Shown here: positions 46,601 to 56,400 of the stretch, in pieces
Layout: the number at the start of each line of letters is the position of its first letter
How positions within the stretch are numbered: the stretch's first letter is position 1
DNA from: Chloroflexota bacterium
GTDB taxonomy: Bacteria; Chloroflexota; Anaerolineae; Anaerolineales; Villigracilaceae
Assembly: GCA_016234535.1 (NCBI GenBank)
Contig: JACRBH010000066.1
Coordinates: 1-57,866 of the forward strand
DNA: 57,866 nt
Direction: 5' to 3'
Program-made: the position numbers and the translations under genes
Notes under the pieces: generated by a model
Told to the model about the DNA's origin: nothing
The model's input: only the letters and a program-made list of their open reading frames with translations
The model's database searches: none

Positions 46601-48961
46601 GCTCCCACGCCATGGTGGGACACCGGGTATGGTTACAAACGTAACCTGCTAGTTCTTAATAATGATGGTAATGCTCTGGCTTCAGGGTACCCAATACATA
46701 TCCATTTTGATGCTGGTACAACCCCTTCGTCCACTGATTTATTTACAGCCTCGCAGTCAACTTTGAAGGGAGATGACTTCCGCATCGTTTACAACAATAC
46801 AACGGAGCTATCCCGATTTGTCCAGGTATTTAATAGCGGACAAATCGATATCTGGTTTGATTTACAAACCGATATTGCGCCAAGCCCCGCTTCCAATGCA
46901 TCCAGTTATCAACTTTATTATGGGAATCCATCAGCAGTGAACCCGCCTGCAGATATTAACAATGTATTTCCTCCTCCGGATGAGGCGAGTACTGTTGGTT
47001 TATGGCATTTTTCCGATCAAAGCGGCAGTACGTTTGCTGATAAATCAGGGAATGGGAACAATGGCATTTTATACAATGGAGGATGGGCTGCTAATGGTAA
47101 ATTTGGGAGTGCAGCTGTATTTAACGGCTCAAGCACCTATGCCGAGATTCCAAGTTCCAGCCTATTCAATTTAAATAACTTTACTATTGAAGGCTGGTTC
47201 AAACTCTATAACAATGGTACCCAGTTGCTATTGCGCAGGCGAATGACCACAAACACCGAAGAGGCTTATCGGCTTGAAATCCGCGACTGGAAATTTGTCG
47301 GCAACATTCGAGGAGCCATCAATGTTCAATCTCAGACACAGCTGGTTCAAGGTCTCTGGTATCACCTTGCATTCACTTATGATGGAACGACTGCACGAGT
47401 ATTTGTAAATGGCAACTTGGAAACATCCATGGGATTTGGCACAGGTGTACCTGCAGGTACGGGGCCAGTCATCCTGGGGCGAAACTCTGCCAATAGCGAT
47501 TACATGAATGGACAAGTCCAGGGGTTACGAATATCCAATACTGCTTCCACTTCTTTCCCTTATGGTGGATATGGAAATATTCTCAATGAGCCATCTGTGG
47601 CTGCTGGAGATGCAAACATCCCACCTGTAACAGGTTCACCAGATTTGGCTTTACTTAACCTTGCCACCTATCCCAACCCTGATGGAGGTATATTAATTGA
47701 GGCTGTGGTTATGAATCAAGGCAACCTAAGCACGCAAAACGGTTTCTACACCGACCTATATTTAAACCATGTTCCCACTGGTGCAGAGGATTATTCCGGC
47801 GGTATACGCTTCTGGGTTAACGATCAGATTGCCCCCGGTCAAACAGCCACCCTAACCACTGTGGTGACAGATTTATCAACTTTGTTGCCATTCGCAATGC
47901 CAGACATCAGGGTCTCAAGCACTTTCACTGAAAGCAGCGGTACCCTCTATGCCCAAACAGATTCGGCTGGCCTGGTGCAAGAAACAGATAAACAAAATAA
48001 TATATATTCCTCTGGAATCCAGATCTGCACAGCAAGTTTAGATTCTTTTGAAAATGACTCTATTTATACAAACGCGTCTCTCCTCGCCGTTGGTGACAGC
48101 CAAATACATAACTTTAATGTTCCAGGAGATAAAGACTGGATCAAGTTTAATGCTGTGGTAGGAAAAACATATGCAATATCAACGTCAGGTCTTGGCGCAT
48201 CGAATGACACCTACCTTTCCTTGTCTGGCCCGGATGGAATAACTTTACTCGCCTCGAATGATGACAATAACGATACTCTGGCATCTCAAATCACTTGGCA
48301 GCCCACAATCGCTGGCACATATTACATACTTGTAAATCATTGGAATCCGAGCGTTGGAGGCTGCGGAACTCAATATACGATTTCACTCACTGATGCTCCA
48401 GTAGTTGCCATCTTTGCCGATGTGCCATCGTCGTATTGGTCATGGCAATATATCGAACGCTTATATAATTCTGGAATCACCTCTGGATGTTCAACGGTCC
48501 CGTTGAATTACTGCCCTACCAACTCAGTCACCCGCGCACAAATGGCGATCTTCCTGCTGCGCGGAATGCATGGCAGCGCGTATACACCTCCAGCGGCAAC
48601 TGGCACTAAATTCAACGATGTCCCACTTGGTAGTTTCGGTGCCGCATGGATCGAGCAATTAGCTGTTGAAGGAATCACCAGCGGATGCGGTGGCGGCAAC
48701 TATTGTCCGAACTCAGCTGTTACGCGCGCTCAGATGGCTATCTTCCTGGTGCGCGCCAAACACGGAATTGCGTTTGTCCCGCCCACAGCGACGGGTATCT
48801 TTACGGATGTTCCCGTCGGTTCCTTCGGAGCAGACTTTATCGAACAATTAGCCGCAGATGCCATCACCAGTGGATGTGGTCCCGGCATCTACTGTCCCGC
48901 TGCCACGGTCAACCGAGACTCGATGGCGGTCTTCCTCGTGAGGACATTCAACTTGCCGTAA
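43673..48961 (+). CDS. Giant secreted modular protein: M23 peptidase, NBR1-Ig, DUF2341, LamG, PPC and three S-layer-like repeats
   Basis: A 1762-residue exported protein. After a signal peptide (about 1-35) comes an M23 peptidase domain (WTGGPHQYS, GSGLDFSNG, IHLHIEFRRG), then an NBR1-type Ig domain (TKTWRVKNVGTSTWGSGY), further beta-sandwiches with SPGSPSSAERIQVYTCV, DUF2341 (WWDTGYGYKRNLLVLNN), LamG (LWHFSDQSGSTFADKSGNG), a CARDB-like part, a PPC domain (NFNVPGDKDWIKF), and three C-terminal repeats of the form FADVPxxYWSWxxIERLYN...NYCPTNSVTRAQMAIFLLRG, which resemble S-layer homology domains with added Cys pairs. It is likely anchored at the cell surface and acts on peptidoglycan or polysaccharide. 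CTGGAGGGAATC precedes the ATG. Confidence 0.87.
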   Translation: MHAKSQISLIRKTLYGIMLLGMVLSNLGTGSLPVPLIDKMSDPILLPDFKLPYDGSLKIGWTGGPHQYSNLITASTYPTGEGSGLDFSNGTRFEVLAMASGEVIDAGCNHHFGCQVAIQHEIGGTVLIYGHLTEGSLTVKVGNLVVQGQILGKAGDSGTDNIHLHIEFRRGRKTDNGNWICNHSCLESSGGLPYGFGGDPYGWDDGIPFVDGYNIFSYIVDSEGLKSYNYDGSAVWGITKVLNNFHYNDSGGPETPFAVRVNIYFSCLHPDDINSNCELPNNHDNPGTLTKFATEGRYFSFSHDNRVSINKPNLTSISDTNYLISTNIAISNPPPQPSGIDNALFISDITIPDGKVVSPGQALTKTWRVKNVGTSTWGSGYQLVFTGGDQMGAPSAVDVPVTAPGQEVNISVIITTPNQNGNLTGKWSLRHDTTYFGPPLWVKLTVNTQATPTPPPDPIGWDVNIVNVEYPPVVTPGQTFRPKVTVKVNQGQLLESRGDLLRNTDGNLYGAWPHVAVVGTVNAGQNYLFEFYANNPMTAPSGEGTYESKWQVWRNGNWSGPEITIRFDVRNGGGTRPTPPALSDPGNWSVFAESSPPALCVNASAGVQYFFQIYESHDIPDSGWIDTNCWTPPSLGPYTYKWHAKARNISTALESDWSESRNFSLYSTQLSMDNLEFSPGSPSSAERIQVYTCVHGFGDIGLGLKIEANTATDGSASGDWYWIHHLGKFCYDHSNTSTWPTFENLPIADGDHLIRAVGFGPQGQTMVKTAIYHLDRRRPNGPVLINPSTDAWVNNRLITFQWNPAWRVNSYRFVAGTNPDPTINPLVDQVLTADTTSYQFNFVSAYPDIYWRVFAINEIGSSDTVGHFGIDQLAPVSSVTAFSPSVSTETAFPVTWGGSDDRSGVRWYDIQYRDGNRSDSAWADWISQTTTISSIFIGQAGHTYYFRSRSLDVAGNLEAWPATDGDTSIVIDLAAQAPTPWWDTGYGYKRNLLVLNNDGNALASGYPIHIHFDAGTTPSSTDLFTASQSTLKGDDFRIVYNNTTELSRFVQVFNSGQIDIWFDLQTDIAPSPASNASSYQLYYGNPSAVNPPADINNVFPPPDEASTVGLWHFSDQSGSTFADKSGNGNNGILYNGGWAANGKFGSAAVFNGSSTYAEIPSSSLFNLNNFTIEGWFKLYNNGTQLLLRRRMTTNTEEAYRLEIRDWKFVGNIRGAINVQSQTQLVQGLWYHLAFTYDGTTARVFVNGNLETSMGFGTGVPAGTGPVILGRNSANSDYMNGQVQGLRISNTASTSFPYGGYGNILNEPSVAAGDANIPPVTGSPDLALLNLATYPNPDGGILIEAVVMNQGNLSTQNGFYTDLYLNHVPTGAEDYSGGIRFWVNDQIAPGQTATLTTVVTDLSTLLPFAMPDIRVSSTFTESSGTLYAQTDSAGLVQETDKQNNIYSSGIQICTASLDSFENDSIYTNASLLAVGDSQIHNFNVPGDKDWIKFNAVVGKTYAISTSGLGASNDTYLSLSGPDGITLLASNDDNNDTLASQITWQPTIAGTYYILVNHWNPSVGGCGTQYTISLTDAPVVAIFADVPSSYWSWQYIERLYNSGITSGCSTVPLNYCPTNSVTRAQMAIFLLRGMHGSAYTPPAATGTKFNDVPLGSFGAAWIEQLAVEGITSGCGGGNYCPNSAVTRAQMAIFLVRAKHGIAFVPPTATGIFTDVPVGSFGADFIEQLAADAITSGCGPGIYCPAATVNRDSMAVFLVRTFNLP

Positions 48962-48969
48962 GAAAGGAG

Positions 48970-48996
48970 AGTCCCTGATTTTTTCAGGGACTTTTT
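48970..48996 (+). terminator. Terminator after the giant S-layer-type gene
   Basis: AGTCCCTGA (48970-48978) / TCAGGGACT (48984-48992) with loop T5 and a following T-run. Confidence 0.85.
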
Positions 48997-48999
48997 GTA

Positions 49000-49041
49000 G
49001 ATGAAGAGCTGTTGATGGCGCATAGGTTGGAGAAGCCGTAG
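49000..49041 (+). pseudogene. Relic: 3' end of a second cbiO gene (42 nt)
   Basis: It matches the last 42 nt of cbiO (43439-43480) at 36 of 42 positions without gaps and keeps the frame and stop: DEELLMAHRLEKP-stop against DENLLTAHGLEKP-stop. It reads as the tail of a diverged paralogue, not as a random copy. Confidence 0.7.
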
Positions 49042-49068
49042 GAGAGTTCAGTAAACAGGGATCAATGA

Positions 49069-49107
49069 CAAAGCCTTTTGAAGATGCCAAGTCTTTAAAA
49101 GGCTTTG
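49069..49107. terminator. Hairpin, possible terminator
   Basis: CAAAGCCTTTT (49069-49079) / AAAAGGCTTTG (49097-49107), 17-nt loop, followed by CCATTTTG; it may have ended the lost paralogue's transcript. Confidence 0.5.
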
Positions 49108-49151
49108 CCATTTTGCCAACCGATCTAATACAAACGCTTATTCAAAAACTG

Positions 49152-49180
49152 TTGTATTCCCTATATGAAATCTGTATAAT
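49152..49180 (+). promoter_or_regulatory. Sigma70-like promoter of the kelch/lipase gene
   Basis: TTGTAT (49152-49157), 17-nt spacer, TATAAT (49175-49180), about 100 bp before the ATG. Confidence 0.6.
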
Positions 49181-49279
49181 CGTAGTGAAAGAATTGGACA
49201 CGGGATCCTCGAAGCCAACATCGAATGTCCAGATCACCTTTTGTTATCAATCATTGTTTAGTTCGGATTGGAGGATTTC

Positions 49280-50056
49280 ATGAACATCAAACACTTCCGC
49301 CAGCAGGCTGCAAAGTTGTTGACATGGTTTATGTTGCTATGTCTATTGATTCTGAACTGGAGTCCAATCGCGAATGTAAAGGCACAAGCCATAAAGACTA
49401 AGAACGCTTCACTAATTCATTGGATTACAGGAGACAATAAAGAGTTGATCACTGAATCCGAATTAGATCAAGAGCATTTACTTGATGTAGCGGTTTCGAC
49501 GTCAAGTAACTGGTCGTTGATTAGTTCAATGCCATGGTCAGTATCTGAAGTTAGTGCTGTCACAAATGCTCAGTATATTTATGTTGTGGGAGGAGCTAAC
49601 GGAAGTCCTTACACGTCTAGCGTGATTTACGCTCAAGTCAATACAGATGGAGGTCTTGGCGAGTGGATTGAAACCACTTCAATGCCTAGGGGGCAAGTAG
49701 CGCATAACGCAGTATTGATTAGTCACGGTTATCTATTCGTTATCGGAGGGTATGCCTGCTGTTGGGGCGGTTTGAGATCGGTCATCAGTGCCCCGATTCA
49801 ACTCGACGGCACTCTTGGTGACTGGACCATATTAACCTCTTTGCCGGATGATCTATATAGATCTGCTGCGGTTGTTTATGGTGACTCGATATATGTGTTA
49901 GGAGGGTTTAGTGACTTTCCTGGGGAGGTGAAATCAGCAGCTATACGGCGCCCATATATTCTAATGGTACTATTGGCATGTGGACCGAGCTTGCACCTCT
50001 CCCAATTCCATTACACGCGCATGATGCGGTTATTTGGAATGACTATATATTCGTAA
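49280..50056 (+). CDS. Kelch-repeat secreted protein, 5' fragment of a frameshifted gene
   Basis: The start is ATG 49280, 5 nt after GGAGG. A signal peptide (AAKLLTWFMLLCLLILNWSP, cleavage near VKAQA) is followed by kelch-type repeats (YIYVVGGANGSPYTSSVIYA, YLFVIGGYACCWGG, SIYVLGGFSDFPG). Near 49941 the frame changes: reading continues as AAIRRPYILM in this frame, while the expected kelch sequence (YTAPIYSNGTIGMW) continues in the other frame used by the next entry. A single base lost after GCAGC explains it. The residues after about 49943 are therefore probably not native. Confidence 0.75.
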   Translation: MNIKHFRQQAAKLLTWFMLLCLLILNWSPIANVKAQAIKTKNASLIHWITGDNKELITESELDQEHLLDVAVSTSSNWSLISSMPWSVSEVSAVTNAQYIYVVGGANGSPYTSSVIYAQVNTDGGLGEWIETTSMPRGQVAHNAVLISHGYLFVIGGYACCWGGLRSVISAPIQLDGTLGDWTILTSLPDDLYRSAAVVYGDSIYVLGGFSDFPGEVKSAAIRRPYILMVLLACGPSLHLSQFHYTRMMRLFGMTIYS

Positions 50057-53000
50057 TCGGTGGTCTAAGTAGTACAAAATCTAGTGAAGTATACCGAGCC
50101 AAAATTATGTCGGACGGCACGCTAGGGACTTGGACATCCCAAAATTCTTTGCCTATACCATTGCATAGTCACTCTGCTTCTATATCGCAAGGAAATATCT
50201 ATGCCACTGGAGGTGTAACAGACCCTTCTACAAGTATCGTTGCTTCTACATATATGGCTACTATTGAAGGGGATGGAAGTATCAGTGATTGGGTAATCAG
50301 TGACGATCTGCCACAGAATCTCGCTTACCACTCGTCAGTGTCTGTGGGTCGCAATCTCTATGTGATAGGTGGGAGCGACGGTATTTTGAAATCGTCCGCA
50401 GTTTATCTCCACCGACTGCCACCTCCTCTGATCATTGTCCACGGCTGGCAGGGGCTCAATTTTACAGAAGGGGGCTATCATTGTAGTAATGATAGCAATG
50501 GTGCAAACGATATTGGAAGATATCCTGAAACAGCCTCGACTTTAAACTCAAAAGATGGTTCACCGGATTTAGCTGATTGGTTTGATAAAGATTATGATGT
50601 TTGGATTGCTCATTTGGAATCAACACCTTTTGGCACTCCACCTTTGGAATTAAACGCGCAATGCCTGCGTGATCAAATTGATTATGTATATTCTCAAAAT
50701 CCGCAGCCAATCACTATGGTATCTCATTCGATGGGTGGGGTGGTGAGTCGGACTGCTATAAGATATTTAAATAACCAAAATGAAGTCAAAGCACTATACA
50801 CTTTAGGCTCCCCTCATGCGGGACTCCCCACTGATGTTATTTCCATACTCCCAATAGCATGTGATCTTCAAAGGGGCGCTTGTGATATGTCAGTCAGTCA
50901 TATGATGACCACATTTAATCCCTCGAATCCAAATATGGCTGATATTGCTTATAATTTCATAGGTGGAAATGGTGGGGTTGGAAAATTTGACCGGCTTTTA
51001 AAGCTTGCATTACAAGGTCCAAATGATGGTCTGGTGGGACAGTACAGTGCGGTTGGTTGGGTATTCCCATCCAAATTATTCGTGCCCGACTGGCCGAGAG
51101 CATCTCAACCCGCTCAATATTTTACTAATGAGACTCACCCAAATCTAAGTCCCTTAGATAAGGCTTACTACGTTTCCCAGGATGGACAAGGTTTCAGTGA
51201 TTCTTTTGGATGTATGGATGCTTTAATAAAGGGAAATACTCCTGCTTCCAACCTTTGCTGGCCAGCTGGAACGCAAACACCACAAGCGAACAACATAGAG
51301 GCAAATGCACTTTCAACAAGCGTTTCATCTTTTACAGAAATCAAAATTGGACATTTAAATGCTGGGCAGGTGGTGACACTTCCTTTTGTGATTGACAGCG
51401 TCGGCACTACTTTGTTTTATCTCAACTGGAGCGGAGGTAACGCGCCATCCTTTACGCTTACCCGTCCAGACGCACAAGTGATTGATCCTACTTACGCGGC
51501 AGCACATCCTAATGAAGTAACTTATGAAACTGTCGCAGGCAGTCCAGAAGCTGCACCTAATGCAACGTACGATTTTGTTTCTGGTCAGGTCGGCACTTGG
51601 CAAGCAACTATTACTGCTACCGATGCGATTGATTATAAAATCTTTGGCTTAATTGATAGCACTCTTCAACTTACAGCTAATACCAATGCCGAGGTATACC
51701 AAATTAGCGATAATGCTACAATCACAGCTAATTTAGATTCGGGTGGCACAGGCTTAAGCGGTGCAACTGTCACAGCTACATTGACCCGTTCAGATACCGT
51801 TATAGATGTAGTTACGCTCACAGATCAGGGCAATGGAACTTACACCAACACCTATACTATTCCCGATGCATCTGGCTATCTCACTGTTGATATAACCGCC
51901 AATGGCAATGATAACGGTACGGCCTTCACACGCCAGAAAAATTTGCTGGTTGCAATTGCGCCAAATGATCTGCAATTGACCGGCGTTTATAGTGATACTC
52001 CAAATGATATTAATTCCGATGGGCTATATGACAAGTTAGACTTTACAGCAGAAGTAAATTTGGCTGCTCCTGGTGAATATGCTGTATCCGCTGAACTATA
52101 TGCAGGAGATCAACTTATTACACAATCTGGAGATTTCTTCCCGCTCACAGCCGGCACACAGACGGTCACATTATCATTTGATGGTCGCGACATAAATAAA
52201 TCGGGCTTGAACGGACCTTACACAGTCAAGAATCTATATTTCACTCCAATTGATGTAGGCATAACAGCGCAAAGCGTGGCAACTGCATGGACTACAGGTG
52301 CATATCTTTACACGCAATTTGTGGATGGGGTAAGTCCCGTGGTAAGTAATGTTGTGCGCGCCAATACCAACCCGAGCAATGCAGCTAGTGTAGATTTCAC
52401 AGTGACATTCTCCGAACCCGTGACAGATGTAGATTCAACTGACTTCGCTTTGGCCACTACAAGGTTAACTGGTGCATCCATCACAAGTGTGACTGGTTCA
52501 GGAAGTGCTTACACCGTTACGGTCAATACCGGTTCAGGCAATGGGACGATCCACTTGGATGTGGTGGATAACAATTCAATTGTGGATTTGGCGCTCAACC
52601 CACTTGGTGGGGCAGGTGCGGCCAACGGTGATTTTACTAATGGTCAGATTTATACAGTCATCAAGTCAGCTACTTTTGTTGATGTTCCGCTAGCCTATTG
52701 GTCTAACAGTTTCATCGAACGCCTATACAACGCCGGCATCGCCGGTGGCTGTACAGCAGTCCCGTTGAACTACTGTCCCACCAACTCTGTCACCCGCGCA
52801 CAGATGGCAGTCTTCCTCGTGCGCGCCATGCATGGTGTTGCGTTCGTACCTCCCACAGCAACGGGAGTCTTTTCTGATGTGCCCGTCGGTTCCTTCGGCG
52901 CGGACTTCATCGAACAGTTGGCCGCAGACTCGATCACCAGCGGATGCGGCGGCGGCAACTATTGCCCGGGCGCATCCGTTACCCGCGCGCAGATGGCGAT

Positions 53001-53220
53001 CTTCCTCGTGCGCGCCATGCATGGTATCGCATTCGTTCCTCCCACAGCAACGGGTGTCTTTAGTGATGTGCCCGTCGGCTCCTTCGGCGCAGACTTCATC
53101 GAGCAGTTGGCCGCTGACGCGATTACCAGCGGGTGTGGTGCCGGGATTTATTGTCCCTCCACCACGGTCAAGCGGGATTCGATGGCGGTCTTCCTGGTGA
53201 GAGCGTTCAATCTTCCATAA
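49978..53220 (+). CDS. Kelch / alpha-beta hydrolase / Ig / S-layer-like protein, 3' fragment of a frameshifted gene
   Basis: 1080 residues from the first ATG in this frame; native reading begins at about 49942. It continues the kelch propeller (WNDYIFVIGGLSSTKS), then has a lipase-like alpha/beta hydrolase domain (about residues 145-410 here) with LIIVHGWQGLNF and nucleophile elbow MVSHSMGGVVSRTA, as in PGAP1/LipA-type esterases. Ig-like domains follow (VSNVVRANTNPSNAASVDFT), and three S-layer-like repeats end the protein. Together with the 5' fragment it would be a ~1310-residue surface protein. Either a true pseudogene or a sequencing error. Confidence 0.8.
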   Translation: MWTELAPLPIPLHAHDAVIWNDYIFVIGGLSSTKSSEVYRAKIMSDGTLGTWTSQNSLPIPLHSHSASISQGNIYATGGVTDPSTSIVASTYMATIEGDGSISDWVISDDLPQNLAYHSSVSVGRNLYVIGGSDGILKSSAVYLHRLPPPLIIVHGWQGLNFTEGGYHCSNDSNGANDIGRYPETASTLNSKDGSPDLADWFDKDYDVWIAHLESTPFGTPPLELNAQCLRDQIDYVYSQNPQPITMVSHSMGGVVSRTAIRYLNNQNEVKALYTLGSPHAGLPTDVISILPIACDLQRGACDMSVSHMMTTFNPSNPNMADIAYNFIGGNGGVGKFDRLLKLALQGPNDGLVGQYSAVGWVFPSKLFVPDWPRASQPAQYFTNETHPNLSPLDKAYYVSQDGQGFSDSFGCMDALIKGNTPASNLCWPAGTQTPQANNIEANALSTSVSSFTEIKIGHLNAGQVVTLPFVIDSVGTTLFYLNWSGGNAPSFTLTRPDAQVIDPTYAAAHPNEVTYETVAGSPEAAPNATYDFVSGQVGTWQATITATDAIDYKIFGLIDSTLQLTANTNAEVYQISDNATITANLDSGGTGLSGATVTATLTRSDTVIDVVTLTDQGNGTYTNTYTIPDASGYLTVDITANGNDNGTAFTRQKNLLVAIAPNDLQLTGVYSDTPNDINSDGLYDKLDFTAEVNLAAPGEYAVSAELYAGDQLITQSGDFFPLTAGTQTVTLSFDGRDINKSGLNGPYTVKNLYFTPIDVGITAQSVATAWTTGAYLYTQFVDGVSPVVSNVVRANTNPSNAASVDFTVTFSEPVTDVDSTDFALATTRLTGASITSVTGSGSAYTVTVNTGSGNGTIHLDVVDNNSIVDLALNPLGGAGAANGDFTNGQIYTVIKSATFVDVPLAYWSNSFIERLYNAGIAGGCTAVPLNYCPTNSVTRAQMAVFLVRAMHGVAFVPPTATGVFSDVPVGSFGADFIEQLAADSITSGCGGGNYCPGASVTRAQMAIFLVRAMHGIAFVPPTATGVFSDVPVGSFGADFIEQLAADAITSGCGAGIYCPSTTVKRDSMAVFLVRAFNLP

Positions 53221-53231
53221 AGTTTTGTATG

Positions 53232-53264
53232 AAAAAAGAGTCCCCGCAATGGGGACTCTTTTTT
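53232..53264 (+). terminator. Strong terminator after the kelch/lipase gene
   Basis: AAAAAAGAGTCCCC (53232-53245) / GGGGACTCTTTTTT (53251-53264), loop GCAAT. Confidence 0.9.
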
Positions 53265-53323
53265 CATTACCTGGTTATTTTTCTCCCCAAAGACATCCGC
53301 CAAAATTCGTGAGTTTTGTCCTC

Positions 53324-53352
53324 TTGAGGTTTGTTTGCATTGCATGTACAAT
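53324..53352 (+). promoter_or_regulatory. Sigma70-like promoter of the M4 peptidase gene
   Basis: TTGAGG (53324-53329), 17-nt spacer, TACAAT (53347-53352), about 70 bp before the ATG. Confidence 0.5.
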
Positions 53353-53423
53353 CATCGAAAAGGTGGAAATCACAGATTGGTTCCTGCCAAAAATATACAA
53401 AATATGAAATCGGTGGAGGAAAA

Positions 53424-56400
53424 ATGAATATATCTCTTCGCAAAGTGACAAACTTGCTGGTGTCGTTTGTCGTGCTAATGTCCATGACCATCCCCAGCTT
53501 GCAATCATCGCCTGTGTCGGCACAGGCACAAACACAGACGGGGCTTCATCGCGAGTACAACGCTGAATCTGGTAAGGTGACCTTGATCACAGGGGAAAAC
53601 CATGAGCTAATCTCCGTGTTGGGACCCAATGCAGTCAACCTGACTCCCGAAGCTCAATCGCTGGCTCTGGTGCAGCACTTTGGGTCGGAGTTCGGCTTGA
53701 CCAACCCAGCCAAGGAGTTGAAGCTTTCCGAGATCAACCAGCCTGATGCTGGGCGTGTGGTTTCAAAGTATCAGCAGATGTATCAGGGTGTGCCGGTTAT
53801 GGCGGGCGAGTTGATGGTCAACGCCACCAAAGCGGGCGAGTTGATTTCGATGAACGGTGAAGTATCGCAGGGGCTTTCTCTGGACACGAAGCCAGAACTT
53901 ACAGATGAAGCTGCCATTGAGAATGCAAAACAGGGCATGGTCAAATGGTATGGGAGTGAAGTAAAAGATTACGACGCCACACAATCCTCCCTGTGGATAT
54001 TCGATGAGACGTTGTTGCGCCCGAGCATTCGCTCTGCCAATTTGGTGTGGAGGATTGAGATGGTTTCCGCCAAAGAAGGCGCTCCGATCCGCGAACTGGT
54101 GTTGGTAGATGCGAAGACGGGGAATATTTCTTTGCACTTCAATCAGGTGGATACGGTGTGGACGACTGCACCTGCAGATCGAGATGTTCCTGGCGACACT
54201 CCAACACCCACTCCCCCAATAATTCCCGAGAACGATATTTCCTCTGAACCAAATGCTGAGGTGCTGCTCGCTCCAATCACTTATTATGTGAACATTTCCA
54301 CGGGTAATGACAGCAATTCATGCACTTCCATCGCCGCCCCCTGTAAGCATATTCAGGAAGCTATTAATAAGGCGGCCTCTGGAGATGTAATTAATGTGGC
54401 AATTGGAACCTATCTTTTTTCAACGAATGGAAGCCCCAATGTCGTGATTATTAACAAGGACATCACACTTTCAGGTGGATGGAACACAAGTTTTACATCC
54501 CAAAATGGTGCATCTACAATTGATGGCGCAAATACTAAAAATGGTATTCTCGTAATTTCAGGGACAGTGATTGTTGAGAACTTTATAGTACAAAACTCAA
54601 CGTCTTCGAATAGTGGTGCGATCTATATCGTAAATGGCAACTTCACTCTTAGGAAAAGTACGCTAAGAAACAACGTCGCTACCAGTAGTGGCGCGGGGAT
54701 TTTTATTGATAACGGCATAATAAATATTATCAATAGCACCATTAGCGGGAATACAGCCAGCTGGTCGGGGGGGGCGATTTATGCGTCAAACAACATTAGC
54801 TCCTCTGTTAATATTCAAAACTCCACCATTGTATACAATACAGCCCCAACAGGTGGCGGCATTAAACAGGTAAATGGAACATATAATATTACCAATACAA
54901 TCCTTGCGAATAATTCCAGTTCAGCATCCAGTCCGGACTGTGCTGGAGTGATTTCTACGGCAAATTACAACATCATTGAAGACATGGAGGGATGTGTGGT
55001 CATAGACGGGGCCCATAACCTAAATGTGGATCCCGGAATTGATATTAATTTAACTGGAGCGATGCCGGTGCACATGTTGCTGGCAGGAAGTCCTGCAATT
55101 GATAATGGCTTTACCACTGGTTGTCCATCTACAGATCAACAAGGCACGACCCGTCCTCGTGGATATAGTTGCGATATTGGCTCAGTGGAATATATTGGTA
55201 TTGGGGCAAAATCCATTCATATGGTTAGCGGTTCCGGTCAAAATAACCTGATCAATACAGTTTTTACCGAAGATCTTGTTGCTCTGGCGTTGGATGAGAA
55301 TGATCTTCCAATGAGTGGTGTTCATATTACTTTCACTGCACCAACATCTGGAGCAAGTGGCACATTTAATACATTCAATTTAAATACAACTATTGTCACC
55401 ACAGACATTAATGGCTTTGCTTCTTCAACATTTACAGCGAATGGTGTGGATGGGGCTTATTCCGTTTCCGCTTCTGCTTCAGGATTTGTTCCTGCTCAAT
55501 TTCAGCTATCCAATCATTCCACTCTTGTCAGTACATATACAACCGGAGGTACTTCTTCACTTCCTGGAACTTTTCTCTGCAATCAAACACAGCCAAATTG
55601 TACGAATGGAAGTAATCCACACGCAGATGCTGCACATAATTATGCAATGGGGACATACAGTTTATATGCCACCAAATATCTCAGAGATAGTATTGGGAAC
55701 AACGGGATGATCATAAAATCCACTGTGCATTATTGCAGTTCCACAGCCTGTCCATACGCTAATGCTTTTTGGAATGGTACGCAGATGGTGTATGGGGATG
55801 CATACGGATTCCCTTTGGCGGATGATGTAGTTGCGCATGAATTGACACACGGCGTCACTCAATACGAAGCGAATCTGTTCTATTTCTATCAATCCGGCGC
55901 GATCAACGAATCACTTTCTGATGTGTGGGGCGAATACTATGATCAGACGAATGTCTACGGCAATGACACCCCTGCTGTCAAATGGCAAATGGGTGAGGAT
56001 ATTAGCGGGCTTGGAGCCATCCGCAGCATGAGCAATCCGCCATTGTATGGTGATCCTGATAAGATGACCAGCCCGAATTATGACTTTGATATAGATCCTA
56101 ACTTCTGGGATAATGGCGGCGTCCATTCGAATAGCGGCATCAACAATAAGGCTGTCTTCCTGATGGTCGATGGTGGATCATTCAACGGGAAAACAGTATC
56201 CGCTCTCGGCTGGGACAAGACCGCAGCCATCTATTATGAAGCGAATACCAATCTGTTGTCATCAGGTGCTGATTACTCCGATCTGTATTATGCAGTCCAG
56301 CAAGCCTGCGTGATCCTGACGGGAGAATTGGGGATTACCGCCAGCGATTGCCAGCAGGTGAAGAATGCGCTCGACGCGGTGGAAATGAACTCCCAGCCAG

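Larger units (their letters stand above)
48962..49279. other. Intergenic region with terminator, cbiO relic, hairpin and promoter
   Basis: This 318-bp stretch holds a terminator (48970-48996), a 42-nt relic of a cbiO 3' end (49000-49041), a hairpin (49069-49107) and a promoter (49152-49180). No intact gene is seen. Confidence 0.6.

Noticed and set aside
49935..49960. Programmed -1 frameshift in the kelch/lipase gene
   Set aside because: No slippery heptamer or downstream stem is visible; a one-base loss or sequencing error explains the break better.
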